Positions 42,256-51,040 of a stretch of DNA of 64,000 nt are shown here, piece by piece. Positions within the stretch are counted from its first letter, which is position 1; each line of letters opens with the position of its first letter. The notes under the pieces were generated by a model that was given only the letters and a program-made list of their open reading frames with translations, was not told where the DNA came from and made no database searches. Source of the DNA: Mycobacterium sp. 852002-40037_SCH5390672 (lineage in GTDB: Bacteria; Actinomycetota; Actinomycetes; Mycobacteriales; Mycobacteriaceae); the NCBI RefSeq assembly GCF_001665875.1, contig NZ_LZTA01000140.1, forward strand, positions 1 to 64,000. Reading direction: 5' to 3'. Position numbers and translations under genes: made by a program.

Positions 42256-44619
42256 CTATGTGTCGCTGGTTTGTTCGGAGTCTTCGGACTCGGCGTCCTT
42301 CGCGGGATCCTCGATGACGTGATACGCCGGATCGACCATCGATATGGGCCGGTTGCCGGTCTGCCTGGGCTTGCCCGTGATCCGCAGAACCTGACCGGGC
42401 GCTATGTCGGCCCCACCGTGCCCGGAACGGAACGTGACGCTGATTTCGCCGCTGCTGTCGCCGACGACGACCTGGCGCCGAGTCCGCCTGCCTTCTTTGA
42501 TGTCCTCGACTTGGTTCACCCGTCCTTCAAAGGTCGCGCGCTGGCCCGGTATCAAACCCGACACCGTGATCAGCGCTGGCCCGCGGTCGGGGTGCTCATA
42601 GGCTTCGACGTTGTGCTCTTGATCCTCGTTGATCCACGCTTCCACCTTGTCGAGCTCGCGGGCGATCCGTTGCTCGAAGTTGTCCGGGAAAGCCTGCTGG
42701 ATCCGGGTCTGCACGTCGTAGGGCACGATCGTCGCCGCGGCGTCCGGTATCAGGCTGACCGCGCGGGAGACTTTGTCCGCGGTGCGGTCGTGCAGCAGCC
42801 GACCCAGTATCGGTGCGTACGTGCGGCGGGGTAGCAACACCGTGACGTTGGTGTTCCGCTGCTCATCGCGGGCCTTGGCGACCAACACCTGCGCGGCCCG
42901 GGTGATCCGCCGGTCCGGGCAGTCCACCACTCGCAACGGGGTGTCGAGTTCAAAGTGGTCCCAACGCTTTCGGATCAACTGGGCATGGGCTTCATCAACC
43001 ATGAAGTGCACCGCGACCAGCTCGTCGGCCCGTAATCCCCTGCCGTAGCGCAGAGCTTCGATGACAGCGAGGTCAACCGAGTTCACAAACACGAAGACCT
43101 TGTGCCGGGCATACTTCACCAATTCCGGGCGGTCGGTGCGGAACATCTCGAGAATGGCCGCCTCGGCGCGGTATTCGCGGTTGAGCCGCATCAGCACGAA
43201 CACCAGCAGCGGAAAGACGACGACCACCAACCACGCGCCCTCGGTGAACTTCGCCACCGCGAAGATGCCGACGATGACCGTCGAAAGGATGCCCGCAGAC
43301 AGGTTGATCGCCAGCCGGCGTCGCCAACCCGGCTCTCGGTGGGTCAGATGGTGTTTGGTCATTCCGTAACCGGCCATCGAGAAACCGGTGAACACGCCGA
43401 TCGCGTAGAACGGAACCAGCGCGTTGACCGAACCGCCGGTCGCTACCAGCAGTCCCACCGACAGCGCCGTCAGCGCGATGATGCCATTGGAGAACACCAG
43501 GCGGTGCCCGCGTTTCGTCAACTGCCGCGGCAGGAAGCGGTCCTCCGCGACGAAACTGGCCAGCGCCGGGAATCCGTTGAAACTGGTGTTCGCACCCGTG
43601 AAGAGGATGGCGGCGGTAGACGTCTGAACCAAGACGTACAAGACGTCGCCGAGTAAGCCGTGTCCGAAGACCGCACGGCCGATCTGCGACAAGACCGAGG
43701 GATACTCGCTCAGATACGGCGTGGCGTGGGTGACGTGCGCGAGATAGGCGACGCCTGCCAGTAAGAAGCCGAGGATGACGGCCATAGCGGTGAGTACCCG
43801 GCGTGCGTTGCGGCCCTGCGGTTTTCGGAAGAGGTCGACGGTGTTCGAGATCGCTTCGACGCCGGTCAGTGACGAACCCCCGTTTGCGAATGCGCGCAAT
43901 AACACCAGGATCGTCGCGCCCATCACCAGGCCGTTGCCCTGGTGAACCGGCACTGTTCCGGCCATGTGGGCCGGGTCGTAGACCGGCAGATCGCCGAACA
44001 ACACTCGCAGCACACCGACGATGATTGTCAGGCCGACCATAACCACGAAGAAGTAAGTCGCGAAAGCGAATTGCCACCCCGCCTCCTTCAACCCTCGCAG
44101 GTTCGCATAGCAGATAAAAAGAACCACACCGACGGTGATTTCCAGGCTGTGCGGGCCCAGGGCCGGGATCGCCGACACCACCGCAACTGTCCCGGCCGCC
44201 GACTGCACGGCGACGGTGACCACGTAGTCGATCAACAGTGCCGCGGCGGCGACCTGCGCCACCCGGGGCCCGAAATTCTCCCGCGCGACGATGTAGGACC
44301 CGCCCGCTCGGGTGTAGGCCACCACGACCTGCCGATACGACGCCGTCACCAGTAGCAGAATCAGCAAGATGACGCCGGTGAGGGGGAGCAACAATGCAAA
44401 CGCGGCCAGCCCGGCCTTCGGCAACAGCTCGATCAGGATCTGCTCGGTGCCGTAGGCGGTGGACGAGATCGCGTCCGGCGAAAGGGCCCCCAGGGCAACC
44501 GGATTCGACAATTTCTCGGACGCCAGTTCCTCGGTGATCAGAGGCTTTCCAAGAAAGACACGCTTGGTTATGTCGCCAAGCGACGTCGGGATGCGCAGCT
44601 TGCCGGTCGCACTGGTCAC
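42256..44619 (-). CDS. KimA-like APC potassium/amino-acid permease fused to an OB domain
   Basis: The protein has 787 residues. The first 480 or so form an APC-fold permease with about 12 membrane segments (NPVALGALSPDAISSTAYGTEQILIEL, GANTSFNGFPALASFVAEDRFLPRQL, typical of KimA/YdaO-type transporters). A cytosolic region follows (VFVFVNSVDLAVIEALRYGR, like the KimA USP-type domain). The last 110 residues read as an OB fold (ALITVSGLIPGQRATFEGRV) and end in an acidic tail. M. tuberculosis Rv2690c is a similar permease of 657 residues near a separate OB-fold gene. GTG 44619 is used because AAGGA lies eight bases upstream; GTG 44676 is the alternative. Confidence 0.75.
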   Translation of the reverse strand: MTSATGKLRIPTSLGDITKRVFLGKPLITEELASEKLSNPVALGALSPDAISSTAYGTEQILIELLPKAGLAAFALLLPLTGVILLILLLVTASYRQVVVAYTRAGGSYIVARENFGPRVAQVAAAALLIDYVVTVAVQSAAGTVAVVSAIPALGPHSLEITVGVVLFICYANLRGLKEAGWQFAFATYFFVVMVGLTIIVGVLRVLFGDLPVYDPAHMAGTVPVHQGNGLVMGATILVLLRAFANGGSSLTGVEAISNTVDLFRKPQGRNARRVLTAMAVILGFLLAGVAYLAHVTHATPYLSEYPSVLSQIGRAVFGHGLLGDVLYVLVQTSTAAILFTGANTSFNGFPALASFVAEDRFLPRQLTKRGHRLVFSNGIIALTALSVGLLVATGGSVNALVPFYAIGVFTGFSMAGYGMTKHHLTHREPGWRRRLAINLSAGILSTVIVGIFAVAKFTEGAWLVVVVFPLLVFVLMRLNREYRAEAAILEMFRTDRPELVKYARHKVFVFVNSVDLAVIEALRYGRGLRADELVAVHFMVDEAHAQLIRKRWDHFELDTPLRVVDCPDRRITRAAQVLVAKARDEQRNTNVTVLLPRRTYAPILGRLLHDRTADKVSRAVSLIPDAAATIVPYDVQTRIQQAFPDNFEQRIARELDKVEAWINEDQEHNVEAYEHPDRGPALITVSGLIPGQRATFEGRVNQVEDIKEGRRTRRQVVVGDSSGEISVTFRSGHGGADIAPGQVLRITGKPRQTGNRPISMVDPAYHVIEDPAKDAESEDSEQTSDT

Positions 44620-44715
44620 GAGCACCGTCCTTACCCGAGGTTGAGAACCGTGGAACGCCTCCGATGCATTGTGCACGGTTGCCCGTCTCGGGGCCGCCAG
44701 GCGGTGCGGGCCGGG

Positions 44716-45801
44716 CTAGGAGAGCCGCTGCACCGCGGCGGCGATCCGCTCGTCGCTGGCGGTCAGCGCAACCCGCACATGCTGCGCACCCCGCGGTCCG
44801 TAGAAATCACCCGGCGCCACCAGGATGCCGCGCTGCGCCAGCCAGGCGACGCTGTCGTGGCACGGCTCACCGCGGGTGGCCCACAGGTAGAGGCCGGCTT
44901 CGGAATGGTCGACGGTAAAGCCGGCCGAACGCAGTGCGGGCAGCAGCGCCGCGCGGCGCCGCTCGTAGCGTTCCCGCTGCGCCAGCTCGTGGGCGTCATC
45001 GTCCAGGGCGGCGATCATGGCCGCCTGCACCGGCGCCGGCACCATCATCCCGGCGTGCTTGCGCACCGCCAGCAGCTCGGCGACCAGCTCGGGGTCTCCC
45101 GCGACCAAACCGGCCCGGTACCCGGCGAGCGACGAGCTCTTCGACAGGGAGTGGATCGCGAGCAGGCCGGTATGGTCGCCGTCGCAGACCGCGGGGTGCA
45201 GGATCGACAGCGGCTGGTCGTCCCAGCCCAACCCCAGATAGCACTCGTCGGAGGCCACCAGGCAGCCCCTGTCGCGGGCCCAGCCGACCACCTTGCGCAG
45301 GTGATCGCAGCCCAGGACACGTCCCGTCGGATTGCTCGGCGAGTTGAGGTAGTACAGCGACGGCGACTGCGGACCCAGCTGCGTCAGCGAATCCGCCCGC
45401 AGCACCCGCGCTCCGGCCAGCCGGGCCCCGACGTCATAGGTCGGATAGGCCAGCTCGGGCACCACGATCACGTCCGCGGGGCCCAGGCCCAGCAGCGTGG
45501 GCAGCCAGGCGATCAGCTCCTTGCTGCCGATCACGGGGAGCACGGCCGCCTCGGGCACCGCGGTGATGCCGAACCGGCGGTCCAGCGCGGCGACCGCCGA
45601 TTCGCGCAGCCGGGCGGTACCGGCGGTCGCGGGATATCCCGACGCCGACGCGGCGGCGGCCAGCGCCTCCTGGATCACCGGAGCGACGGGGTCGACCGGG
45701 GTGCCGACGGACAGGTCGACGATCCCGTCCCGATGGGCGCCGGCCAGCGCCTTCGCGTCGGCCAGCGTGTCCCAGGGGAACTCCGGCAGGGTCGCCGACA
45801 C
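44716..45801 (-). CDS. dapC: DapC, N-succinyldiaminopimelate aminotransferase
   Basis: The 361-residue class I PLP aminotransferase is orthologous to Rv1178 (362). It has YLNSPSNPTGRVLGCDHL, the DECYLGLG segment and the PLP lysine in HSLSKSSSLAGYRAG. It converts N-succinyl-2-amino-6-ketopimelate to succinyl-DAP between DapD and DapE. GTG 45801 gives the conserved start (VSATLPEFPWDTLADA). Upstream frame codons overlap fdxC and are not used. It is 41 bp downstream of fdxC on the same strand, as in M. tuberculosis. Confidence 0.93.
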   Translation of the reverse strand: MSATLPEFPWDTLADAKALAGAHRDGIVDLSVGTPVDPVAPVIQEALAAAASASGYPATAGTARLRESAVAALDRRFGITAVPEAAVLPVIGSKELIAWLPTLLGLGPADVIVVPELAYPTYDVGARLAGARVLRADSLTQLGPQSPSLYYLNSPSNPTGRVLGCDHLRKVVGWARDRGCLVASDECYLGLGWDDQPLSILHPAVCDGDHTGLLAIHSLSKSSSLAGYRAGLVAGDPELVAELLAVRKHAGMMVPAPVQAAMIAALDDDAHELAQRERYERRRAALLPALRSAGFTVDHSEAGLYLWATRGEPCHDSVAWLAQRGILVAPGDFYGPRGAQHVRVALTASDERIAAAVQRLS

Positions 45802-45842
45802 TGCCGGTCGGCGCTTTTTGAGCTGGTATGGCACCGGGCCGC

Positions 45843-46169
45843 TCAGTCGCCCTCGCCCTGCGGAGGCAGATCCTTGACCACTTGCGGGTCGTTCTCGGTC
45901 ATGCCGACCTTGGCCGCACCGCCGGGCGATCCCAGCTCGGCGAAGAAGTCGGCGTTGATCTGCGTGTACTGGCTCCACTGGTCCGGCACATCGTCTTCGT
46001 AGTAGATCGCTTCCACGGGGCACACCGGCTCGCATGCCCCGCAGTCGACGCATTCGTCGGGATGGATGTAGAGCATCCGCGTGCCTTCATAGATGCAATC
46101 GACCGGGCACTCCTCGATACAGGCTTTGTCCTTGATGTCGACACAGGGTTCGGCGATCGTGTACGTCAC
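45843..46169 (-). CDS. fdxC: FdxC, 7Fe-type ferredoxin
   Basis: The 108-residue small acidic electron carrier is orthologous to Rv1177. Cys9, Cys17, Cys21 and Cys25 in the first cluster region and CVDCGACEPVCP (Cys40, 43, 46, 50) in the second fit a [3Fe-4S][4Fe-4S] ferredoxin of the Bacillus/Mycobacterium type with a C-terminal extension. GTG 46169 is preceded at six bases by GGAGGAG, so the ATG further up is not needed. Confidence 0.94.
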   Translation of the reverse strand: MTYTIAEPCVDIKDKACIEECPVDCIYEGTRMLYIHPDECVDCGACEPVCPVEAIYYEDDVPDQWSQYTQINADFFAELGSPGGAAKVGMTENDPQVVKDLPPQGEGD

Positions 46170-46556
46170 AGACGTCTCCTCCATGTACTAGGCCATCTAC
46201 TGGGCTCAAATGTGGGCTGCTGCTCAGCTCGCACCGGCGCGTCGGACCGCTCGGTGAAGCTTTCGGTTACTGATACTAGACGTCGCAGATACAGGTCAAC
46301 CATTTGGCGCGCCTGTCGAAATACCGATTTAAGACCGACAGTCTCGGAGCCTGCGACCGGGCCCCGTTTCGCCGATGGCGAACACCGCTGACAAGCCGCT
46401 GACCTGCATAGAGTAACTCCCCGGTAGTGGCCTGCGATATCCGTTGCGTTGCAAGCACGCTCGCGGGGCCTGGTAATCTCAACCGAAGGACGGCAACCGC
46501 TGGGCAGATGTTCTCGCCGGTAATAGCGGTGCATTAACTGGGGAAGGTGTCCACAC
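46170..46556. other. 387-bp divergent region between fdxC and the TB8.4 gene
   Basis: It carries the fdxC ribosome-binding site and candidate fdxC promoter (46273-46299) on the left and a weak promoter-like pair TTGCAA (46449-46454)/GTAATC (46473-46478) for the antigen gene on the right. In M. tuberculosis fadH and Rv1176c lie here; both are absent and no remnant is recognisable. Confidence 0.5.
46273..46299 (-). promoter_or_regulatory. Candidate fdxC promoter
   Basis: Minus-strand TTGACC (46294-46299) and TAGTAT (46273-46278) are separated by 15 bp, about 100 bp upstream of the fdxC start. The spacer is short, so this is tentative. Confidence 0.35.
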
Positions 46557-46889
46557 ATGAGGCTGTCGTTGAGCAAATTGGGCGTTGCTGTTGGCAGCGC
46601 GGCGGTGGCGTTGACCGCCACGGCCGGGGTCGCATCCGCTGACCCCACGGACGCGATCATCAACACCACCTGCAACTACGGGCAGGTCATTGCGGCGCTG
46701 AACGCGACCGACCCGGCGGCTGCCCAACAGCTGAACTCGTCGCCGGTGGCGCAGTCCTACATCCGCAACTTCCTGGCCTCGCCGCCGCCGAAGCGCCAGC
46801 AGATGGCTCAGCAGATCCAGAGCATGCCGTCGGCGCAGAAGTACTACGACGACATCAACCAGGTCGCGGTCACCTGTAACAACTACTGA
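46557..46889 (+). CDS. Secreted low-molecular-mass T-cell antigen, TB8.4 family
   Basis: The 110-residue protein has the length of Rv1174c and is clearly similar (SADPTDAIINTTCNYGQVIAAL). Residues 1-28 are a Sec signal peptide with AXA cleavage after ASA (mature Asp29). The mature part has only two Cys, Cys39 and Cys107, probably a disulfide, and the helical pattern of the mycobacterial hemophore-like small secreted family (YIRNFLASPPPKRQQMAQQI). GGGGAAGG lies about nine bases before ATG 46557. The function is not proven. Confidence 0.9.
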   Translation: MRLSLSKLGVAVGSAAVALTATAGVASADPTDAIINTTCNYGQVIAALNATDPAAAQQLNSSPVAQSYIRNFLASPPPKRQQMAQQIQSMPSAQKYYDDINQVAVTCNNY

Positions 46890-46917
46890 GCCGATCGCTT
46901 CGCGCGAAGCGGTTCAG
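46886..46917. terminator. Convergent terminator hairpin
   Basis: The perfect 16-bp palindrome CGCTTCGCGCGAAGCG (46896-46911) is framed by CTGA and TCAG arms. It sits exactly between the TB8.4 stop and the stop of the facing gene. There is no U-tract, as is common for mycobacterial terminators. Confidence 0.55.
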
Positions 46918-47678
46918 TAGCCGCCGAGCAGGCGGCGCACGCGCCCCAGGGTTTCCGGCCCGACGCGGCTGCGAATGCGTGATGGGTCGGCGGGCCTACG
47001 GCCCCAGAGCAGCAGCACCCGCGCGGCGGCGTCGGTTTCCAGGGTGGCCGGGCCTTCCGGCTCGGCAAGCCCGATGGTGATCTGATCCGGGTCGGCGGCC
47101 AGGACGACGTCGTCGGTGCCGTCGGCTCGCAGCCGGGCTTCGATGCGCTCACCCGGCCGGAGCTGCTTGGCCCCCTTCACCAATAGCGGCCTGCCGACCG
47201 CGCGGACGCTGTGCGTGGTCATCCACGGCTCGGCCAGCCGGGCCTGGGCCTCCGGTTCGTCCCCGGTGATGTCCCAGCTGTGCAGGACGAGCTCTTCGCG
47301 CATGTGCTCGGCGAACCAGGGCACCTTCATGGTGCGGCCCGTCCAGGCGACATCGGTGTCCGCGGGGAGTCCTTCGGCCGCTACCGCGACGTCGTTGAGG
47401 GTGGCCATCCGGTCCAGCAGCGCGTCCCACAGGTCCGCGTCGTTCAAGGCGCGCAGCGGGCTTTCACGTTCCTCGAAGTTGCGGGTGGCGACGGGTTGAC
47501 CGTGCAGGTGAGCGCCGAGCACCCGCGCGAGTTCTTCGGCGTTTCCGGCTTGATGGACGACGATGTCGCGCACCGTCCAGGCCTCACACCAGGTGCCGGC
47601 GTCGGGACCGTGCCGGCGCACCGCATCCGCGAACGGCCGCCACTCGGGGAATCGGTCCTCGTCGATTTGTCGGTTCAC
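46914..47678 (-). CDS. Mycothiol-dependent maleylpyruvate isomerase-family protein
   Basis: The protein has about 254 residues. The DinB-like four-helix domain has the metal-His pattern VRDIVVHQAGNAEELA and HMREELVLHSWDITGD, which holds the three metal ligands of this family, followed by an SCP2-like C-terminal region (RIEARLRADGTDDVVLAADP). Such proteins use mycothiol, whose synthesis enzyme MshB is encoded 3.4 kb away. GTG 47678 or TTG 47708 could be the start; neither has a well-spaced site. It lies 39 bp downstream of fbiC on the same strand. The substrate is unknown. Confidence 0.78.
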   Translation of the reverse strand: MNRQIDEDRFPEWRPFADAVRRHGPDAGTWCEAWTVRDIVVHQAGNAEELARVLGAHLHGQPVATRNFEERESPLRALNDADLWDALLDRMATLNDVAVAAEGLPADTDVAWTGRTMKVPWFAEHMREELVLHSWDITGDEPEAQARLAEPWMTTHSVRAVGRPLLVKGAKQLRPGERIEARLRADGTDDVVLAADPDQITIGLAEPEGPATLETDAAARVLLLWGRRPADPSRIRSRVGPETLGRVRRLLGGY

Positions 47679-47717
47679 GGCCTCCGGTATACCCGACGCC
47701 TCCGACAAGCAAGCGAA

Positions 47718-50342
47718 CTACGCGGCCAGGGTCGTGTAGTCGGTGGTGCGTTGCCGCGCCGGGCGGCCGATGCCTTCGGCGATCGCCGTCAGCTCCGCCA
47801 CCGTCTTGGCCGAACCGTGTTCCGAACCGGCCATCCGGGAGATGGTCTCCTCCATCAACGTGCCGCCCAGATCGTTGGCGCCGCCGTTGAGCATTACCTG
47901 CGTGCGCTCCACACCAAGCTTGACCCAGCTGGTCTGGATCTGGGAAATGCGGCCGTGCAACATGATTCGTGCCAGCGCGTGGACCGCCCGGTTGTCGCGA
48001 TGGGTGGGCCCCGGGCGCGACGCTCCGGCCAGATACAACGGTGAGCTCTGGTGCACGAACGGCAGCGGCACGAACTCGGTGAAACCGCCGGTGCGGTCCT
48101 GGATGTCACGCAGCACGTTGAGATGGCCAACCCAGTGCCGCGGGCTGTCGACGTGGCCGTACATCATGGTCGACGACGACCGCAGCCCCACCTCGTGTGC
48201 GGTGCTGACGATTTCGATCCACAGCGACGTCGGCAACTTGCCCTTGGTGAGCACCCAGCGCACCTCGTCGTCCAGTATCTCGGCGGCGGTGCCGGGGATG
48301 GTGTCCAGGCCCGCTTCCCGCAGGCCGATCAGCCACTCGCGAATGCTCAACCCGCTCTTGGTCACTCCGTTGGCGATCTCCATCGGTGAAAACGCGTGCA
48401 CGTGCATCGACGGCACCCGAGCTTTGACGGCGCGGACCAGGTCGGCGTAGCCAGTGACCGGCAGCTCGGGATCGATGCCGCCCTGCATGCACACCTCGGT
48501 GGCGCCTTGGACGTGCGCCTCCCAGGCGCGGTCGGCCACCTCGTCGGTGGACAGCGAGTACGCGTCGGCGTCGCCCTTGCGCTGCGCGAACGCACAGAAC
48601 CGGCAGCCGGTGTAGCAGATGTTGGTGAAGTTGATGTTGCGGTTCACCACGAACGTCACGTCCTCGCCGACCGTCTCGCGCCGCAGCGTATCCGCTAGGG
48701 CGACAACCGCTTCCAGTGCGGGACCGTCGGCGGTCGCCAGCGATAGGTACTCGCTGTCGGAGCAGCCGGCGGGGTCGCGTTCGGCGGAGCGCAACGCTGC
48801 GAGCACATCGGTGTCGATGCGCTCGGGAGCACGGGCGGCCAGCTCGTGGACGTGTGCACGGATCGATTCCCAGTCGCCGAAGGCACTGTCGATGTCGCTG
48901 CGCGTTTCGGTGTTGCGGCCCTCGCTGTCGATCGCCGCGTTGAGGTCGACGCGGCCCGAGGAGCCGACGTCGTCGGGCTCCTGCCAGGGCAGCCCTACCG
49001 GGTTGACGTCGCGAGCCAGCCCGGTCGCCGGATCGGCCAGCGCCCTCACGTGTCCGGACACCCGCGGGTCGATCCAGGCCGCGCCGGCCTGCACGTATCT
49101 GGGCTGTGCGGTCAGCCGCTGGACCAGCTCGTAACCGGCTTCGGCGGTGACGGCGGCCAATTCGTCCAGGGCCGGCCACGGCCGCTCCGGGTTGACGTGG
49201 TCGGGCGTCAGCGGTGAAACACCGCCCCAGTCGTCGACTCCGGCGCCGAGCAGCGCCAGGCATTCGTCGCGCGACACCAGGTTGGGTGGCGCCTGAATGC
49301 GCATCCCGGGACCGAGCACCAACCGCGCAACCGCCACCGTCGCCAGGTAATCCTCGATGCCCGCATCGGGAACCGCGGCCATCGCGGTGTGTTCCTTGGC
49401 CCGGAAGTTCTGCACGATCACTTCTTGCACATGACCGAACTCCTTGTGCGACTTGCGAATCGCATGCAAGGTGTCGGCGCGTTCGGCCAGTGTCTCGCCG
49501 ATGCCCACCAGCAGCCCGGTGGTGAACGGAATCGACAACCTGCCCGCATCGGTCAAAGTGCGCAGGCGGACGGCCGGATCTTTGTCCGGGCTGCCATAGT
49601 GCGCAAGCCCTTTCGTCTCGAACAGCCGCCGTGACGTCGTCTCGAGCATCATGCCCATCGACGGCGCCACCGGCTTGAGCCGCGCCATCTCCGACCAACT
49701 CATCACGCCGGGGTTCAAGTGCGGCAACAGCCCGGTCTCTTCGAGCACCCGGATCGCCATCGCCCGCACATAGGACAGCGTGGAATCGTAGCCACGCGCC
49801 TCTAACCACTCACGCGCCTCCGGCCAGCGGTCCTCGGGCCGGTCACCGAGGGTGAATAGCGCTTCCTTGCAACCGAGTTCGGCACCGCGGCGGGCAACAT
49901 CGAGAATCTCGTCGGGTTCGAGATACATGCCGGCGCCCTGGGCGCGCAGCTTGCCGGGGACGGTGACGAAGGTGCAGTAATGACAGCTGTCCCGGCACAG
50001 GTGGGTGACCGGGATAAAAACCTTGCGTGAGTAGGTGATCGGCAGCCCGCCGCCCGGGCCGCGCCGTGCGGCCGACTCCAGACCCGCATCGCGTACCCGC
50101 GCCGCACTGGCGCACAGATCCGCGAGGTCTGCACCCCGCGCGGTCATGGCGAGCGCCGCCTCGTCGATGTTCAGCGCGACACCATCTCGAGCCCGTCGCA
50201 ATACCCGTCGCAGGGCCGACGCACTGACCGTCGGCGAGGCCCCCGAAGAGCCTTCAGCCTTCGACGGGGTTTCCGGAGAAACCTTGGCCGGAACCACAGG
50301 GTTGGGCAGAGCGGTAGGTTCCTCGCCCGGAGTCAACAGCAC
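47718..50342 (-). CDS. fbiC: FbiC, FO synthase (CofG-CofH fusion)
   Basis: The 874-residue radical-SAM double enzyme is orthologous to Rv1173 (856). The N-terminal CofG half has CRDSCHYCTF and the C-terminal CofH half CYTGCRFCAF, the two CxxxCxxC clusters. It joins tyrosine with the pyrimidine dione to form the FO chromophore of coenzyme F420; loss of FbiC gives resistance to nitroimidazoles. GTG 50342 has GGGGAAG ten bases upstream. Residues 1 to about 36 are a non-conserved, Pro-rich extension compared with M. tuberculosis. The open frame continues further upstream without support. Confidence 0.93.
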   Translation of the reverse strand: MLLTPGEEPTALPNPVVPAKVSPETPSKAEGSSGASPTVSASALRRVLRRARDGVALNIDEAALAMTARGADLADLCASAARVRDAGLESAARRGPGGGLPITYSRKVFIPVTHLCRDSCHYCTFVTVPGKLRAQGAGMYLEPDEILDVARRGAELGCKEALFTLGDRPEDRWPEAREWLEARGYDSTLSYVRAMAIRVLEETGLLPHLNPGVMSWSEMARLKPVAPSMGMMLETTSRRLFETKGLAHYGSPDKDPAVRLRTLTDAGRLSIPFTTGLLVGIGETLAERADTLHAIRKSHKEFGHVQEVIVQNFRAKEHTAMAAVPDAGIEDYLATVAVARLVLGPGMRIQAPPNLVSRDECLALLGAGVDDWGGVSPLTPDHVNPERPWPALDELAAVTAEAGYELVQRLTAQPRYVQAGAAWIDPRVSGHVRALADPATGLARDVNPVGLPWQEPDDVGSSGRVDLNAAIDSEGRNTETRSDIDSAFGDWESIRAHVHELAARAPERIDTDVLAALRSAERDPAGCSDSEYLSLATADGPALEAVVALADTLRRETVGEDVTFVVNRNINFTNICYTGCRFCAFAQRKGDADAYSLSTDEVADRAWEAHVQGATEVCMQGGIDPELPVTGYADLVRAVKARVPSMHVHAFSPMEIANGVTKSGLSIREWLIGLREAGLDTIPGTAAEILDDEVRWVLTKGKLPTSLWIEIVSTAHEVGLRSSSTMMYGHVDSPRHWVGHLNVLRDIQDRTGGFTEFVPLPFVHQSSPLYLAGASRPGPTHRDNRAVHALARIMLHGRISQIQTSWVKLGVERTQVMLNGGANDLGGTLMEETISRMAGSEHGSAKTVAELTAIAEGIGRPARQRTTDYTTLAA

Positions 50343-50486
50343 CTTGGTGTAACTTCCCCACGATCGAATTTCATCCGTGCGTCCCAACATGTGAAATCGT
50401 GGCACCCGCTGGCGGGTGCCGTATGGGCAACAGTCAACAGTAGCGGCACACCCGCGGCGGCCAGCGGGCGACATCCCGGCCGGACG

Positions 50487-50879
50487 TCAGGCACCCCGCC
50501 CACGCCGCCACAGCACCCAGACCGGCGGTCCGACCCCCAGGACCAGCAGTAATAGGGCCCCGTAGGCCATCAGGCCGCGGCCACCCAGGATGACGTCGTC
50601 GGCGGGGCCACCCATGCTGATCACCGCCACGGTCAACAACCACGTCCACAACGGCAACGCCGCCAGCCGCGGTGAGCGGGTCCAGCGCCCGGCGGCCCAC
50701 ACCAGCGCCGCGTTGACCAGTCCAGAAATCAGTCCGCTGATGGGGAAGGGAACCGTCCCGAGATATAGAGGCAGCAGCAGAGCTCCGGCGAGTGCGGAGA
50801 GCACCCCGTCGACCGCCAAGAGGGCCAACACAACGAAACGGATCGCGGGGTCGGTCGCGCCGCTGTCGTCAACGGACAC
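50487..50879 (-). CDS. Small integral membrane protein (Rv1171-like)
   Basis: The 130-residue protein has four hydrophobic segments (about residues 13-35, 44-64, 75-92 and 105-123) and ends in VWVLWRRGRGA. It is a conserved mycobacterial membrane protein of unknown function found between mshB and fbiC. GTG 50879 was chosen because a 35-codon gene ends at 50900; GTG 50948 in the same frame would overlap that gene and give 153 residues. No good ribosome-binding site is seen, so translational coupling to the small gene is possible. Confidence 0.7.
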   Translation of the reverse strand: MSVDDSGATDPAIRFVVLALLAVDGVLSALAGALLLPLYLGTVPFPISGLISGLVNAALVWAAGRWTRSPRLAALPLWTWLLTVAVISMGGPADDVILGGRGLMAYGALLLLVLGVGPPVWVLWRRGRGA

Positions 50880-50899
50880 GACCCGTGGCTTGGTTTCGG

Positions 50900-51007
50900 T
50901 CAGGTCGGGACGCTGTCGAAGTTGGACATAATCGAGCCGATAACCCACTGTAGGCTGTCCAGCCGGTCCTGCCAGTGCTGCAGATTAGGGTCCAGGTCGG
51001 GGTCCAT
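50900..51007 (-). CDS. 35-residue small protein between mshB and the membrane gene
   Basis: ATG 51007 is preceded by GAAGGA at a spacing of about seven bases, and the frame runs to TGA at 50900. The peptide begins MDPDLDPNLQHWQDRLD and continues with an amphipathic helix ending DSVPT. The good site, the sensible composition (acidic, Trp-containing helix) and the tight spacing to both neighbours (33 bp after mshB, 20 bp before the membrane gene) make it a likely real gene. I do not recognise a family. Confidence 0.65.
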   Translation of the reverse strand: MDPDLDPNLQHWQDRLDSLQWVIGSIMSNFDSVPT

Positions 51008-51040
51008 GCGAATTCCTTCCGTGGCTGCCTGATTGGCAGC

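Noticed and set aside
45802..46053. Upstream extension of dapC (84 codons)
   Set aside because: It runs through fdxC in another frame; GTG 45801 gives the conserved start.
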